A DNA stretch of 64,000 bases from JBBROS01 sp965213855 (GCA_965213855.1 CBDCAA010000007.1:62001-126000); one strand, 5' to 3'; positions 9,139 through 17,635 are shown, counted from the stretch's first letter. Numbers and translations are program-made. The notes: generated by a model from the sequence alone, not told the origin.

Positions 9139-9681
9139 ATGCCGGACATACAAACCCAGCCCCTACGCGGCGCCGACTCGATCCATGATGGGGAGTTCGA
9201 GGTCGGTTTCGACGAGCGCTTCGAGCGGTCGTGGCGCTCCGTCGAGCTGGTCGGCCGCATCCTGCTCGCGCTCGTCGTCGCCGCCGGGCTGGCGGGGCTG
9301 ATGGGCCGGGGTCCGTTCAGCCACCGCTCGTCGGCGACCGCCACCGGCGCCCTGGCCGTCGACCGTGAGCCGGTGGCGCGCTTCGGGACGAGCACAATGG
9401 TGACGCTGCACATCGACACCTCCACCTTCTCGCCGGCTCATGACTGGGTGGTGCACCTGAACGGCACCTTCCTCGAGCCGATGGGACTGCTGCAGGTCGA
9501 GCCGCAGCCGATCCGTCAGGCGGCCGACGGCAGCGGCGTCGCGCTGACCTTCGCGCTGGAGCCGGGCCAGCAACAGGCGCTGGTGAGGATCGGCCTCAAG
9601 CCGACGGGCGTCGGTTGGCAGCATATGGCCGCCCGCGTCGGCCCGGAAGCGATCGAATGGGACCAGGTCGTGCTGCCGTGA
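9139..9681 (+). CDS. Hypothetical membrane-anchored protein (partner of DUF421 gene)
   Basis: 180 aa. A short cytoplasmic N-terminus is followed by one transmembrane helix (ILLALVVAAGLAGLMG) and an exported C-terminal domain of about 120 residues with no motif I recognise. It ends 7 bp before a DUF421/YetF-type membrane protein, so the two likely form an operon and possibly a membrane complex. Function unknown. Confidence 0.7.
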   Translation: MPDIQTQPLRGADSIHDGEFEVGFDERFERSWRSVELVGRILLALVVAAGLAGLMGRGPFSHRSSATATGALAVDREPVARFGTSTMVTLHIDTSTFSPAHDWVVHLNGTFLEPMGLLQVEPQPIRQAADGSGVALTFALEPGQQQALVRIGLKPTGVGWQHMAARVGPEAIEWDQVVLP

Positions 9682-9688
9682 GCCGGCC

Positions 9689-10129
9689 ATGGAAGTGATC
9701 CTCCGCGCCGCGGCCGGCTACCTCCTGCTGCTCGCCGTGATCCGTGTCATGGGCCGCCGCACCGCAAGCCAGATGGCCCCGTTCGACCTGGTCGTGCTGT
9801 TCATGTTCGGCGGCATCGCGATCACGGCGGTGGTTGGCGACGACCATTCGCTGGTCGCGGCATTGACCGCATTGTCCACCATCGGCCTGCTGCATGTGGG
9901 CGTGTCGTGGATCAAGGCGCGCTCCGCCTGGTTCGGCCGCCTGGTCGACGGCACCCCGGTGGTGATCTACGAGGACGGGCATTGGCATGAGGACCGGATG
10001 CGGGCGCTCCGCGTGCTCGAGAGCGACGTGATGGCCGCCGCCCGGCAACGCGGCCTGATGCGCCTCGAACAGGTCCGCTACGCCGTCGCCGAGCGGGACG
10101 GCAAGGTGTCCATCATCGGCCAGCCCTGA
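9689..10129 (+). CDS. DUF421 (YetF-type) membrane protein
   Basis: 146 aa. Two or three N-terminal transmembrane segments with RVMGRRTASQMAPFDLVVLFM are followed by the soluble YetF-like domain containing LVDGTPVVIYEDGHW and ESDVMAAARQRGL. This is the standard DUF421 architecture, on the short side. The domain's molecular function is unknown; YetF-type proteins are linked to membrane or stress physiology. It is the second gene of a pair with the preceding membrane-anchored protein. Confidence 0.85.
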   Translation: MEVILRAAAGYLLLLAVIRVMGRRTASQMAPFDLVVLFMFGGIAITAVVGDDHSLVAALTALSTIGLLHVGVSWIKARSAWFGRLVDGTPVVIYEDGHWHEDRMRALRVLESDVMAAARQRGLMRLEQVRYAVAERDGKVSIIGQP

Positions 10130-10145
10130 CCGGGTCCTGCCGCCG

Positions 10146-10466
10146 TTACTGCAGCGGGCTGAACTCCGTCGGCTTCAAGATGCGATTCTCCATGCTCACC
10201 AGCAGGTCCGCCTCACGCGATTTCGCCAGATACGTGCTCCAGCCCGGGTCCGCCGCCATTGCGTTGCGCCGCGCCTCCCGGTCAGCCTGGCTGTCGTATG
10301 CCCAGATGTGCACGACCTGGTGCACCGTGCCCTCGACCACCGTGTTCCAGGCGACGCAGCGGCCGAGGTACTTCTGCTGCAACGGCCAGGCATGCTCCTT
10401 GTACAGCGCCACGAACTCGGGCGTCCGCCCAGGCTTTGTGGTGTAGATGCGCAGGTCGAGGATCAT
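10146..10466 (-). CDS. NIPSNAP family protein
   Basis: 106 aa with the compact ferredoxin-like dimeric NIPSNAP fold: MILDLRIYTTKPGRTPEF at the start, HIWAYDSQADREARR in the middle. ATG 10466 is behind AGGAGG. The role of bacterial NIPSNAP proteins is not settled. It converges with the DUF421 gene and is divergent from the ureohydrolase gene. Confidence 0.85.
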   Translation of the reverse strand: MILDLRIYTTKPGRTPEFVALYKEHAWPLQQKYLGRCVAWNTVVEGTVHQVVHIWAYDSQADREARRNAMAADPGWSTYLAKSREADLLVSMENRILKPTEFSPLQ

Positions 10467-10532
10467 GGCGGGGCCTCCTGGTTTTGCGGCAGCATGGCAA
10501 AGCCCGGGCAGAACGCAACGGCGGGGGTGGCG

Positions 10533-11480
10533 ATGGCTGGGTTGACGCGGTTCGTGGGTCTGCCGGCGATGGAGCGGCCGGGCGCGGCCAAGCTGGCCGT
10601 ACTGGGCGTGGCCGAGGCCTCCCCCTATGTCCCCGGCCAGGCCAGCCACGCTGCCGGCGGCCCGGCCGCGATCCGGGCCGCCTCGGAGCTGTTCCGCCTG
10701 CAGTTGAAGCAGTTCGACTACGACCTTGGCGGCACCTTGGTGCGGGACGACGAAAAGAAGCTGCCCGGCCTGGTCGGGATCGAGGCGCTGGCGGACGAGG
10801 GCGACGTGCCGACCGACGCGGGCGACCCGGCGGGCAACCGCGCGCGGATCACCGCAGCGGTGCGTGCGCTGCTGGACGGTGAAACGGCGCCCTTGGTGCT
10901 CGGCGGCGATGATTCGGTGCCGATCCCGGTGCTGCAGGCGTTTGAGGGGCACCAGGCCGGGCGGGGTCCGCTGACGATCCTGCAGATCGACGCGCATGTG
11001 GACTGGGGCGACGTGATCCGCGGCAACCCGTTCGGCTATGGCAGCACGATGCGCCGCGCGTCCGAGATGCCGTGGGTGGGTGGCATGGTGCAGGTGGGCA
11101 TGCGCGGCCTCGGCAGCGGCCTGGCCGAGCAGCTCGACCAGGCGCGCGCCTGGGGCTCACGCATCGTGCCAATGCCGGCGCTCCGCCGCGGCGGGCTAGA
11201 GGCCGCCCTCGCGCTCCTGCCGGAGGGCGGCGACATCTTCGTCACCGTCGACTGCGACGGGCTCGACCCGTCCATCATCCCCGCCGTGAACATGCCGACC
11301 CCGGGCGGCCTGAACATGGTCGAACTGACGACACTGATCATGGGTGCCGCCAGCCGCGGCCGCGTCGTCGGCTGCACCCTCGTCGAGCTGGCCCTGGAGA
11401 AGGATCACGGAACCCTCTCGGCGACCGCCGCCGCCCGGATTGCCCTCACACTCCTCGGCGCGATGGCCCGCACGCTCTGA
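10533..11480 (+). CDS. Agmatinase/ureohydrolase family protein with GGDDS variant
   Basis: 315 aa arginase-fold enzyme expected to hydrolyse a guanidino compound to urea with two Mn ions. Metal motifs: DAHVD at 153-157 and DCDGLDPS from D240 are canonical. The motif that is normally GGDHS reads GGDDS at 124-128, replacing a metal-ligand His by Asp. The C-terminal PTPGGLNMVE region is also as in agmatinases. ATG 10533 with an upstream GGGGG tract is preferred; ATG 10494 is the alternative. A urease and a urea transporter lie 11-28 kb away, so released urea could be used. Substrate (agmatine, guanidinobutyrate or other) is not determinable. Confidence 0.82.
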   Translation: MAGLTRFVGLPAMERPGAAKLAVLGVAEASPYVPGQASHAAGGPAAIRAASELFRLQLKQFDYDLGGTLVRDDEKKLPGLVGIEALADEGDVPTDAGDPAGNRARITAAVRALLDGETAPLVLGGDDSVPIPVLQAFEGHQAGRGPLTILQIDAHVDWGDVIRGNPFGYGSTMRRASEMPWVGGMVQVGMRGLGSGLAEQLDQARAWGSRIVPMPALRRGGLEAALALLPEGGDIFVTVDCDGLDPSIIPAVNMPTPGGLNMVELTTLIMGAASRGRVVGCTLVELALEKDHGTLSATAAARIALTLLGAMARTL

Positions 11481-11496
11481 CCCCATCCGGCCATCC

Positions 11497-11516
11497 GGTG
11501 GGGGCTTCAGCCCACC
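11497..11516. terminator. Possible bidirectional terminator hairpin
   Basis: GGTGGGGGC-TTCA-GCCCACC forms a 7-bp GC stem with a small bulge and a TTCA loop, placed between the convergent ureohydrolase and cupin genes. There is no clear U tract on either side, so Rho-independent function is uncertain. Confidence 0.4.
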
Positions 11517-11547
11517 ACCCAAACGGCTATCAAAGGGCCAGGAACAA

Positions 11548-11826
11548 TCAGGCCAGGTTGACCTCGATCAGCACCGTGTCGGCCATGAACTCCGCGCTGT
11601 GCCACGCGCCGGCCGGAAGATGCAGCGCCGTGCCCGGCGTGAGCGCGACCGAACCCTCCGCGCACTCCAGCCGCCCGTGGCCGGAGGCGACATACAGGAA
11701 CTGCTCATGGTCGTGGTGATGCTTCGTCGCCGTGTGGCCCGCCTTGATCGCCACATGGCGCATCGTGGCGCCAGCCCCGGGCAACTCGGCGCGCTCGGTC
11801 GGCGACCAGACGGCAGTGGTGATCAT
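11548..11826 (-). CDS. Small cupin-domain protein
   Basis: 92 aa single cupin barrel. The metal-binding motif HTATKHHHDHEQFLYV and the second cupin motif LPAGAWHSAEF are both present. Such small cupins bind a divalent metal and act as sensors or simple enzymes; the ligand is unknown. It is followed upstream on the same strand by the Ohr gene after 61 bp. Confidence 0.82.
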   Translation of the reverse strand: MITTAVWSPTERAELPGAGATMRHVAIKAGHTATKHHHDHEQFLYVASGHGRLECAEGSVALTPGTALHLPAGAWHSAEFMADTVLIEVNLA

Positions 11827-11887
11827 CGGCGACTCCTTGCTGGATCGACGGCTCGGCGCCCGACTGCGAGCGCCAGCCGGCGGAGAC

Positions 11888-12316
11888 CTAGGCGACGCTG
11901 AGCTTCACGTCGACATTGTTGCGGGTCGCGTTGCTATAGGGGCAGACCTGGTGGGCCTCATGCACCAGCTTCTCGGCCGCCGCATGGTCCACGCCGGGCA
12001 AGTCGATCTTGAGGGAGATCTCCAGCCCGAACCCGCCCTCGCTGCGGCCGCCGATGCCGACGCTGCTGTGCACCTTCGCGTCGTTCGGCACGCGGGCCAG
12101 GTCCTTGTGCTGGCTCGCGACAAACTTCATCGCGCCCAGGAAACAGGCCGCGTAGCCCATCGCGAACAGCTGTTCCGGGTTCGACCCACCACCCGGCCCG
12201 CCCATCTCCGTCGGCACCGCAAGCTTCACGGCCATGCCGCCGTCATCGAGCCGGCTTTCGCCGTCGCGGCCGCCGGTCGCCGTGGCGTGGGTTGTATACT
12301 TAACGTCGACGGTCAT
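11888..12316 (-). CDS. ohr: Organic hydroperoxide resistance protein (Ohr/OsmC family)
   Basis: 142 aa, the normal Ohr length. The two redox cysteines are visible: C58 in GYAACFL and C125 in HQVCPYS, giving the thiol peroxidase pair that reduces organic hydroperoxides using lipoyl-type dithiols. GGSNPEQLF is the usual Ohr segment, which separates it from OsmC. No MarR-type OhrR regulator is adjacent. Confidence 0.92.
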   Translation of the reverse strand: MTVDVKYTTHATATGGRDGESRLDDGGMAVKLAVPTEMGGPGGGSNPEQLFAMGYAACFLGAMKFVASQHKDLARVPNDAKVHSSVGIGGRSEGGFGLEISLKIDLPGVDHAAAEKLVHEAHQVCPYSNATRNNVDVKLSVA

Positions 12317-12388
12317 GGTGCTTCTCCGAGCTTTCAGCAGCGTTCTGCCAGAATGAGGGGACTGCCGAAAGGTCCCGCAAGCTTGGCG

Positions 12389-14650
12389 TCAACCTGGGAC
12401 CAGCAGCCGCTCCAGGCTGATCGGGAAGTCGCGCACCCGCACCCCTGTCGCATGCCAGACCGCGTTGGCGATCGCGCCGGCCGTGCCCGTCACGCCGATC
12501 TCGCCCACGCCCTTGATCCCCAGCGCGTTCACGTGCGTGTCGCGCTCCTCGACCAGGATCGCCTCGATCGAGGGCACATCGGCGTTCACCGGCACATGGT
12601 ATTCGCCGAGGTTGGGGTTCATCGGCCGGCCGCTGCGCTTGTCGATCACCGCGTGCTCGTGCAGCGCGAACGACAGGCCCCAGATCATGCCGCCGTAATA
12701 TTGGCTGCGGACCAAGCGCGGGTTCACGATCGTCCCGGCCGCAAACGCGCCGATGAGGCGGGTGACGCGCATCTGGCCCAGCTCGGGGTCGACCTTCACC
12801 TCCGCAAACACCGCGCCATGGGCGTGCATCGCATAAGCCGCCTGCTCGGCCGGGTCGGCGGCACTGCTGCCGCTGCCCTCCAGCTCTCCAAGCCCGGCCC
12901 GGCCCAGGATGTCGGCATACGACTCGCTGCGGCTTTCATCGTCGCGCCGGAACAGCCGCCCCTCGCGTGCGATCACCCCGGCATTGCCCGCCCCGAACAG
13001 CGGCGACGCCTGGTCGTTCGTCGCCAAATCCGCCAGCTTGCCGATCACGTCGGCCCCGGCACCATGGATCGCGATCCCCGCAGTGGCGGTGTGGGCGGAC
13101 CCGCCGGCGATCCCCGCGTCCGGCAGGTTCGACGTGCCCGACCGGAACTCGACCTGATCGAGGTCGAGCCCCAGCCCGTCGGCCGCGATCTGCGCCAGCG
13201 CCGTCCACGCTCCCTGGCCCATGTCGTGCGCGCCGATCTCCATCAGGCCCGTGCCGTCGCGCTTCAGCACGGCCCGCGCCTTCGCCTGGAACATCAGCGC
13301 CGGGAACGTCGCCGTGCCCATGCCCCAGCCGACCAGCAGCCCATCCGCGTCCCGCATCGTCCGCGGCGCCAGCGGCCGGGCGGCCCAGCCGAACCGCGCC
13401 GCCCCCTCGTCATAGCACTGCCGCAGCGCCTTCGAGCTGAACGGCTTGCCCGTGATCGGCTCGGACTCGGCGTAGTTCTTCAGCCGGAACGCCAGCGGGT
13501 CCATCCCGCATTCGTGCGCCATCTCGTCGATCGCACTCTCCAACGCGATGCTCCCGGTCGCCTCCCCGGGCGCCCGCATGAACATCGGTGTGCCGGTATC
13601 CAGCCGCACCGCCTCGTGCGACGTCGCGATCGCCGGGCTCGCATAGAGCGTGTGCGACGCATCGGCCGCCGGCTCGAAGAAATCGTCGAACGTGCTCGAC
13701 GTGGTCTTCGCCCGGTGCTCGATCGCCGTCAGCGCGCCGTCCTCGGCCGCACCCAGGCGCAAGGTCTGCCGGGTCGGCGCCCGATGCCCGACGGGGCCGA
13801 ACATCTGCTCGCGCCGCAGCACCAGCTTCACCGGCCGCCCCGCCAGCCGCGCCGCCATGATCCCCAGCACCTGCGGCCCCGAGATCATCCCCTTCGAGCC
13901 GAACCCCCCGCCCAGGAACGGGCTGCGGATGTGGATCGCTTCGGGCGAAATGCCGAACAGTCCGGCGATCCGCCCCTGCGCCATCGCCATCCCCTGGCTC
14001 GGCGTGTCGATCGACAGCGTGTCGCCATCCCAGGCCGCCACCATCGCGTGCGGTTCCATCGCGTTGTGGTACTGCGCCGGCGTCTCGTACGTGGCTTCCA
14101 CCCGGCGCGACGCCCCCGCCAGACCGGCCTCCACATCGCCATGCGTCATGTTCGCCGGGTGTCCGGCCCCCACCACCGCGGGGACGAAGCTCTCCGCCGA
14201 GTCGAGACCCGTCCGCGCCGGCTCCGCGTCATAGCGCGGCGCCAGCAGCGTCGCCCCCTCCGTCGCCGCCTCCAGCGTGTCCGCGATTACCACCGCGATC
14301 GCCTGGTTTGGATAGCGCACCGTGTCGTTTTGCAGCAGGTCGAGCCGGAACATGAACGGGTGGTTCTTCTCGTCCGGGTCCTGCGCCAGCTTCGGCGCGT
14401 TCCCGGGTGTCATCACCTCGACCACGCCCGGATGCGCCTTTGCCGCCGCCACATCGAGCGCCGCCACCCGGCCGCGCGCGATGCTGCTGACGGCCAGCAC
14501 GGCATACAGCATCCCGGCTGGATGATTATCGGCGGCGAACCGCGCCGTGCCGGTCACCTTCAGGACACCGTCCCGCCGGGTCAGTGGCTGGCCGATGCTG
14601 GAGCCGTGGCGCAGATGCGCGGTGGCCTGGGTGAGAACGAGGTCAGCCAT
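12389..14650 (-). CDS. paoC: Molybdenum hydroxylase large subunit (PaoC-like aldehyde oxidoreductase)
   Basis: 753 aa xanthine-oxidase-family subunit binding the molybdopterin cofactor. Seen: N-terminal a/b hammerhead domain (RRDGVLKVTGTARFAAD), molybdopterin-binding segments such as PFLGGGFGSKG and MRAPGEATG, and the C-terminal KGVGEIGVTGTAGAIANAV with the catalytic glutamate region. ATG 14650 overlaps the stop of the FAD subunit by 8 bp, so the three subunit genes run small-medium-large, as in paoABC. Substrate is likely aromatic or other aldehydes by analogy. The paoD-type maturation chaperone is not seen in the window. Confidence 0.85.
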   Translation of the reverse strand: MADLVLTQATAHLRHGSSIGQPLTRRDGVLKVTGTARFAADNHPAGMLYAVLAVSSIARGRVAALDVAAAKAHPGVVEVMTPGNAPKLAQDPDEKNHPFMFRLDLLQNDTVRYPNQAIAVVIADTLEAATEGATLLAPRYDAEPARTGLDSAESFVPAVVGAGHPANMTHGDVEAGLAGASRRVEATYETPAQYHNAMEPHAMVAAWDGDTLSIDTPSQGMAMAQGRIAGLFGISPEAIHIRSPFLGGGFGSKGMISGPQVLGIMAARLAGRPVKLVLRREQMFGPVGHRAPTRQTLRLGAAEDGALTAIEHRAKTTSSTFDDFFEPAADASHTLYASPAIATSHEAVRLDTGTPMFMRAPGEATGSIALESAIDEMAHECGMDPLAFRLKNYAESEPITGKPFSSKALRQCYDEGAARFGWAARPLAPRTMRDADGLLVGWGMGTATFPALMFQAKARAVLKRDGTGLMEIGAHDMGQGAWTALAQIAADGLGLDLDQVEFRSGTSNLPDAGIAGGSAHTATAGIAIHGAGADVIGKLADLATNDQASPLFGAGNAGVIAREGRLFRRDDESRSESYADILGRAGLGELEGSGSSAADPAEQAAYAMHAHGAVFAEVKVDPELGQMRVTRLIGAFAAGTIVNPRLVRSQYYGGMIWGLSFALHEHAVIDKRSGRPMNPNLGEYHVPVNADVPSIEAILVEERDTHVNALGIKGVGEIGVTGTAGAIANAVWHATGVRVRDFPISLERLLVPG

Positions 14651-15689
14651 GGGTCGTTGCTCCGAACGGAGAGGCGGGTAGGGCGGCGACACGGGCGGGC
14701 GTGCCGGCCGCCGCCATTGCCAGCGCCCGCGCGACGATGCGCTGCCCGAGCGTGATCTTGAAGGCGTTGTCGCCCGATGGCGTCGCGTCGGCCAGGGCCA
14801 GCGCGCCCGCCGTGCGGAACACGGCGGCATCCGGCTTCTGGCCGGCCAGGCTCTCCTCGGCCGCCCGCGCCCGCCAGGGCTTCAGCGCCACGCCGCCCAG
14901 CACAATCCGCGCCTCGGCGATGGCGCCGCCCTCGATGCGCAGGCACGCCGCAGCCGATACCACCGCGAACGCATAGGACGTGCGCTCCCGCACCTTCAGG
15001 TATCGCGCATGCGCGGCGAACCCCGCCGCGGCCGCCGGCAGCCGGATCGCGACGATCAGTTCGCCCGGCTCCAGCACCGTCTCGATCTCGGGCGTGGTCC
15101 CGGGCAGGCGATGGAACGCGTCCAAAGCCACCTCGCGCCGCCCGGTCCGGCCCTCGATCTCGACGACCGCGTCCAGCGCCGCGAGCGGCACGCAGAAATC
15201 CGACGGATGCGTCGCGATGCACGCCTCGCTCCAGCCCAGCACCGCATGCAGCCGGTTCTCCCCGCCCCGCGCGTCGCACCCGGCGCCGGGCGCGCGTTTG
15301 TTGCAGGCGCTGGCCGTGTCATAGAAATAAGCGCACCGCGTCCGCTGCAGCAGGTTGCCGCCCGCCGTCGCCGCGTTGCGCAACTGCGGCGACGCGCCCG
15401 ACAGCAGCGCCTCCGCCACGGCCGGGAAGCGCCGCGCGAACCCGGCGTCGTGCGCCAGGTCGGCGTTGCGCACCAGCGCGCCGATCCGCACTCCGCCATC
15501 CGGGAGATCCTCGATCTGGTCGAGCCCGGGCAGATGGCTGACATCGACCAGCCGGCCGGGCCGCATCACGCCGCCCTTCATCAAATCCAGCAGGTTCGTC
15601 CCGGCCGCCAGGAACGCCGCACCCGGGGCCGCGGCGGCCAGCACGGCCTCGGCCGCGGTGCCGGGCCGCACGTATTCGAAGCGGTTCAC
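14643..15689 (-). CDS. paoB: Molybdenum hydroxylase FAD/[4Fe-4S] subunit (PaoB-like)
   Basis: 348 aa FAD-binding subunit (AAGTNLLDLMKGG; GASPQLRNAATAGGNLLQRTRC). It carries the extra cysteine-rich insert RCAYFYDT..CNKR..GAGC plus CIATHPSDF, the [4Fe-4S] signature of PaoB and HcrB-type subunits and absent from ordinary xanthine dehydrogenases. GTG 15689 overlaps the stop of the [2Fe-2S] subunit (GTGA). It passes electrons from the Mo/2Fe-2S centres to the acceptor. Confidence 0.85.
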   Translation of the reverse strand: MNRFEYVRPGTAAEAVLAAAAPGAAFLAAGTNLLDLMKGGVMRPGRLVDVSHLPGLDQIEDLPDGGVRIGALVRNADLAHDAGFARRFPAVAEALLSGASPQLRNAATAGGNLLQRTRCAYFYDTASACNKRAPGAGCDARGGENRLHAVLGWSEACIATHPSDFCVPLAALDAVVEIEGRTGRREVALDAFHRLPGTTPEIETVLEPGELIVAIRLPAAAAGFAAHARYLKVRERTSYAFAVVSAAACLRIEGGAIAEARIVLGGVALKPWRARAAEESLAGQKPDAAVFRTAGALALADATPSGDNAFKITLGQRIVARALAMAAAGTPARVAALPASPFGATTHG

Positions 15690-16183
15690 GCCGCTTGCGT
15701 CCGGCCGGCGGCGGTCATCGCCGTATGCGCGTCCAGCACCGCCTCGGTGATGCCCGCATACGCGCCGCAACGGCAAAGGTTGCCGCTCATGCCCTCCCGC
15801 ACCCGCTCCGGGTCGGCGCCCGCCTGGCCTTCCTCGATCAACCCGATCGCGCTCATGATCTGCCCCGGCGTGCAGAACCCGCACTGGAAGCCATCATGCG
15901 CGATGAACGCCGCCTGCACCGGATGCAGCGCGTCGCCCTGCGCCACGCCCTCGATCGTCAGGATCTCCGCGCCGTCATGGCTGATCGCCAGCGCCAGGCA
16001 GGAATTCGTCCGCCGCCCATCGATCAGCACCGTGCACGCGCCGCATTGCCCGCGGTCGCACCCCTTCTTGGTCCCGGTCAGGTCCAGCCGCTCCCGCAGC
16101 AGGTCCAGCAGCGTCACCCGGGGATCGTCCAGCTCGATCGTCCGCCTCAGCCCGTTGATTGTCAGCGTGATTGGCAGGCTCAT
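15686..16183 (-). CDS. paoA: Molybdenum hydroxylase [2Fe-2S] subunit (PaoA-like)
   Basis: 165 aa with two [2Fe-2S] clusters: the plant-type site CDRGQCGACTVL..C and the helical site CGFCTPGQ..CRCG. It starts at ATG 16183 with MSLPITLTING. E. coli PaoA has a twin-arginine signal; none is visible here, so this enzyme should be cytoplasmic. First gene of the three-subunit operon; the upstream region holds the nitronate monooxygenase remnant. Confidence 0.87.
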   Translation of the reverse strand: MSLPITLTINGLRRTIELDDPRVTLLDLLRERLDLTGTKKGCDRGQCGACTVLIDGRRTNSCLALAISHDGAEILTIEGVAQGDALHPVQAAFIAHDGFQCGFCTPGQIMSAIGLIEEGQAGADPERVREGMSGNLCRCGAYAGITEAVLDAHTAMTAAGRTQAA

Positions 16184-16224
16184 GCGATCCCCGAGCGTGA
16201 CGTGAGTGGTCCACATCACTGGAC

Positions 16225-16446
16225 ATGGCCCCGCGGCGCCGCCCCGCAAAGACCCCCGTTCATCCGGCCTTGGCCAGACCACGGGCAACAACGCCTCCGA
16301 TTCTGCCCACAGCCGCCGAACGTTGTCCCCGGGCCGGCCGACCGCGTCGGCGACATCAGCGCCGGCAGCGGACCGAACTGGGCCAGACGCACGCGCACTG
16401 TCGCCCCCCAAGCGTCACGCTCCGACTGCGGATCGGGAGTTTGCAA
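16225..16446 (-). pseudogene. Nitronate monooxygenase remnant, 3' part (second copy of the gene at 17636-18694)
   Basis: On the minus strand this stretch reads TPDPQSERD..LAQFGPLPA, matching VPDPAPERD..LAQFGPVPA of the intact paralogue, and then, after an internal deletion and frame shift, PGDNVRRLWAESEALL, matching the paralogue's C-terminus GDIVRRLWAEAEALL. Even the downstream flank (CAAAGACCCCCGTTCATCCG) resembles the region just after the intact gene's stop (CAAAGCCCCTCGCCATTCGT). The middle ~200 codons are missing. It continues at 17465-17555 across an inserted AT-rich segment. Confidence 0.78.
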
Positions 16447-16641
16447 GACCCGGTCGTATGATCACGGCGAACACCACTAAGATATCACATTAATAAAACG
16501 TTTGGCGCTGATGGTGTGGATGCCTCCACGCAGAAAGCCTGCAGTGCTAATTATCCCAAAAATAATACATTGATCGGCCGTATGAGCCTGAGCCAATAAC
16601 AGTTTTTACGTTGATTATAGCGCGATGCTACCCTACCACCG

Positions 16642-16670
16642 TTGACGCAGCCAAATTACCGTCCTACAAA
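16642..16670 (+). promoter_or_regulatory. Putative sigma70-type promoter of the PEP-CTERM gene
   Basis: TTGACG (16642-16647) and TACAAA (16665-16670) are separated by 17 bp in an AT-rich stretch, 26 bp before the GTG start at 16696. The position argues against translation starting at the in-frame TTG 16642. Confidence 0.45.
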
Positions 16671-16695
16671 GGTTAAGATTACATGGAGAGAAAAC

Positions 16696-17328
16696 GTGAA
16701 GGCTTTACTACTAGCAATGACACTCGGCATGATTGTCGGCACTGCAAATGCTGCGACTATAAGCCAAAATATAAGTCTTTCACCATCTAACTTCAACACG
16801 GAGTATGGCGAGGCAATTGTTTCTCCAGCCCATTTTGATACCAGCCTCGGTACATTATCTTTGATTACAGGCGATCTATCGATCAGTTTCGCCGAATCGT
16901 ATCACTCCGGCTTCACGCCTAATCCGAAACCCACGCAGTTGGCATTTACCAGTCACCTCGATGTCTTGCTCGACGGTGTCGCATCGTCCGCACCTACTCA
17001 GAGCGTTGTCGGTAATATTGACACCAGCAACCGCGTCTCAGTGTCCGACAGCTTTAAAGATTTCATGTTCTCCGCACCGGCAACGAGCAGAGACTCCGCT
17101 CCCGACCTCAGGATCGACGTGTACGCGGTCGATCTCGCGGCTGGACCCTCCGATACACCCTTCACTCAGGCCGGTGGCCAGCTTGTTCTAACCTACGATT
17201 TCACCCCTGTCCCGGAGCCAGGTTCACTAGCGCTGCTCGCGTTTGCTGCGCTGGGAGTCGCGGCGATTGGGCGCAGGAAGGGAGTGCAGGTGACGTGCGG
17301 AATGTGGAGTGCAGGGGCTCGCGGGTAG
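16696..17328 (+). CDS. PEP-CTERM sorting domain protein
   Basis: 210 aa exported protein. GTG 16696 follows GGAGAG by 5 nt and gives a clean signal peptide (VKALLLAMTLGMIVGTANA). The mature part is beta-rich and low in charged residues, then ends with VPEPGSLALLAFAALG, a transmembrane helix and RRK: the PEP-CTERM tripartite signal cut by an exosortase. No exosortase gene lies in this window. Base composition is much more AT-rich than all neighbours, codon use is different, and it sits inside a split nitronate monooxygenase copy, so it looks horizontally acquired. The role may be surface or matrix related; unknown. Confidence 0.85.
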   Translation: MKALLLAMTLGMIVGTANAATISQNISLSPSNFNTEYGEAIVSPAHFDTSLGTLSLITGDLSISFAESYHSGFTPNPKPTQLAFTSHLDVLLDGVASSAPTQSVVGNIDTSNRVSVSDSFKDFMFSAPATSRDSAPDLRIDVYAVDLAAGPSDTPFTQAGGQLVLTYDFTPVPEPGSLALLAFAALGVAAIGRRKGVQVTCGMWSAGARG

Positions 17329-17464
17329 CGATCCATTCCACCCGGCTAAGCAAGACAGGTCTGTGCAATGTCTAGCAGAGGCATTTTGCTGCTGACGGGG
17401 TGGTGCAATCTGAACACTTCCGTTGGAGGCTCGCAGCCGGCCAGAACAGAGTTACGTTTTCGTA

Positions 17465-17555
17465 CCGTATTAGGCTGGAATGCGTCATTGCCTTGCGCCC
17501 GCATCTCGCGCGCCCAGGCCAGGATCACGTCCGGCGACAGTAGCAGGGCCATGCG
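17465..17555 (-). pseudogene. Nitronate monooxygenase remnant, 5' part
   Basis: Minus-strand translation gives ALLLSPDVILAWAREMRAQGNDAFQ, closely matching ALLLPPEAILDWARQVRARSNGAFQ (shown here as aligned pieces) of the intact paralogue 1 kb away. It ends where the AT-rich PEP-CTERM segment begins; the next homologous codons resume at 16446. The two fragments together place the insertion within about three codons of the ancestral gene. The part before this (residues 1-50 of the paralogue) is absent. Confidence 0.75.
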
Positions 17556-17635
17556 AGTCTGGTCGTAGTTTGACCCGCTTGGCATGGCCCTGCCGCGCGC
17601 CCGTCCACAAAGCCCCTCGCCATTCGTCCGGCTGT

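Noticed and set aside
11732..14755. 1007-codon plus-strand frame opposite the molybdenum hydroxylase genes
   Set aside because: Arg/Pro/His-rich shadow frame crossing three real genes with no recognisable domain.
16447..17464. Search for target-site duplication or inverted ends around the PEP-CTERM insert
   Set aside because: By eye no convincing direct or inverted repeats at the two edges, so I do not call it an IS or transposon.
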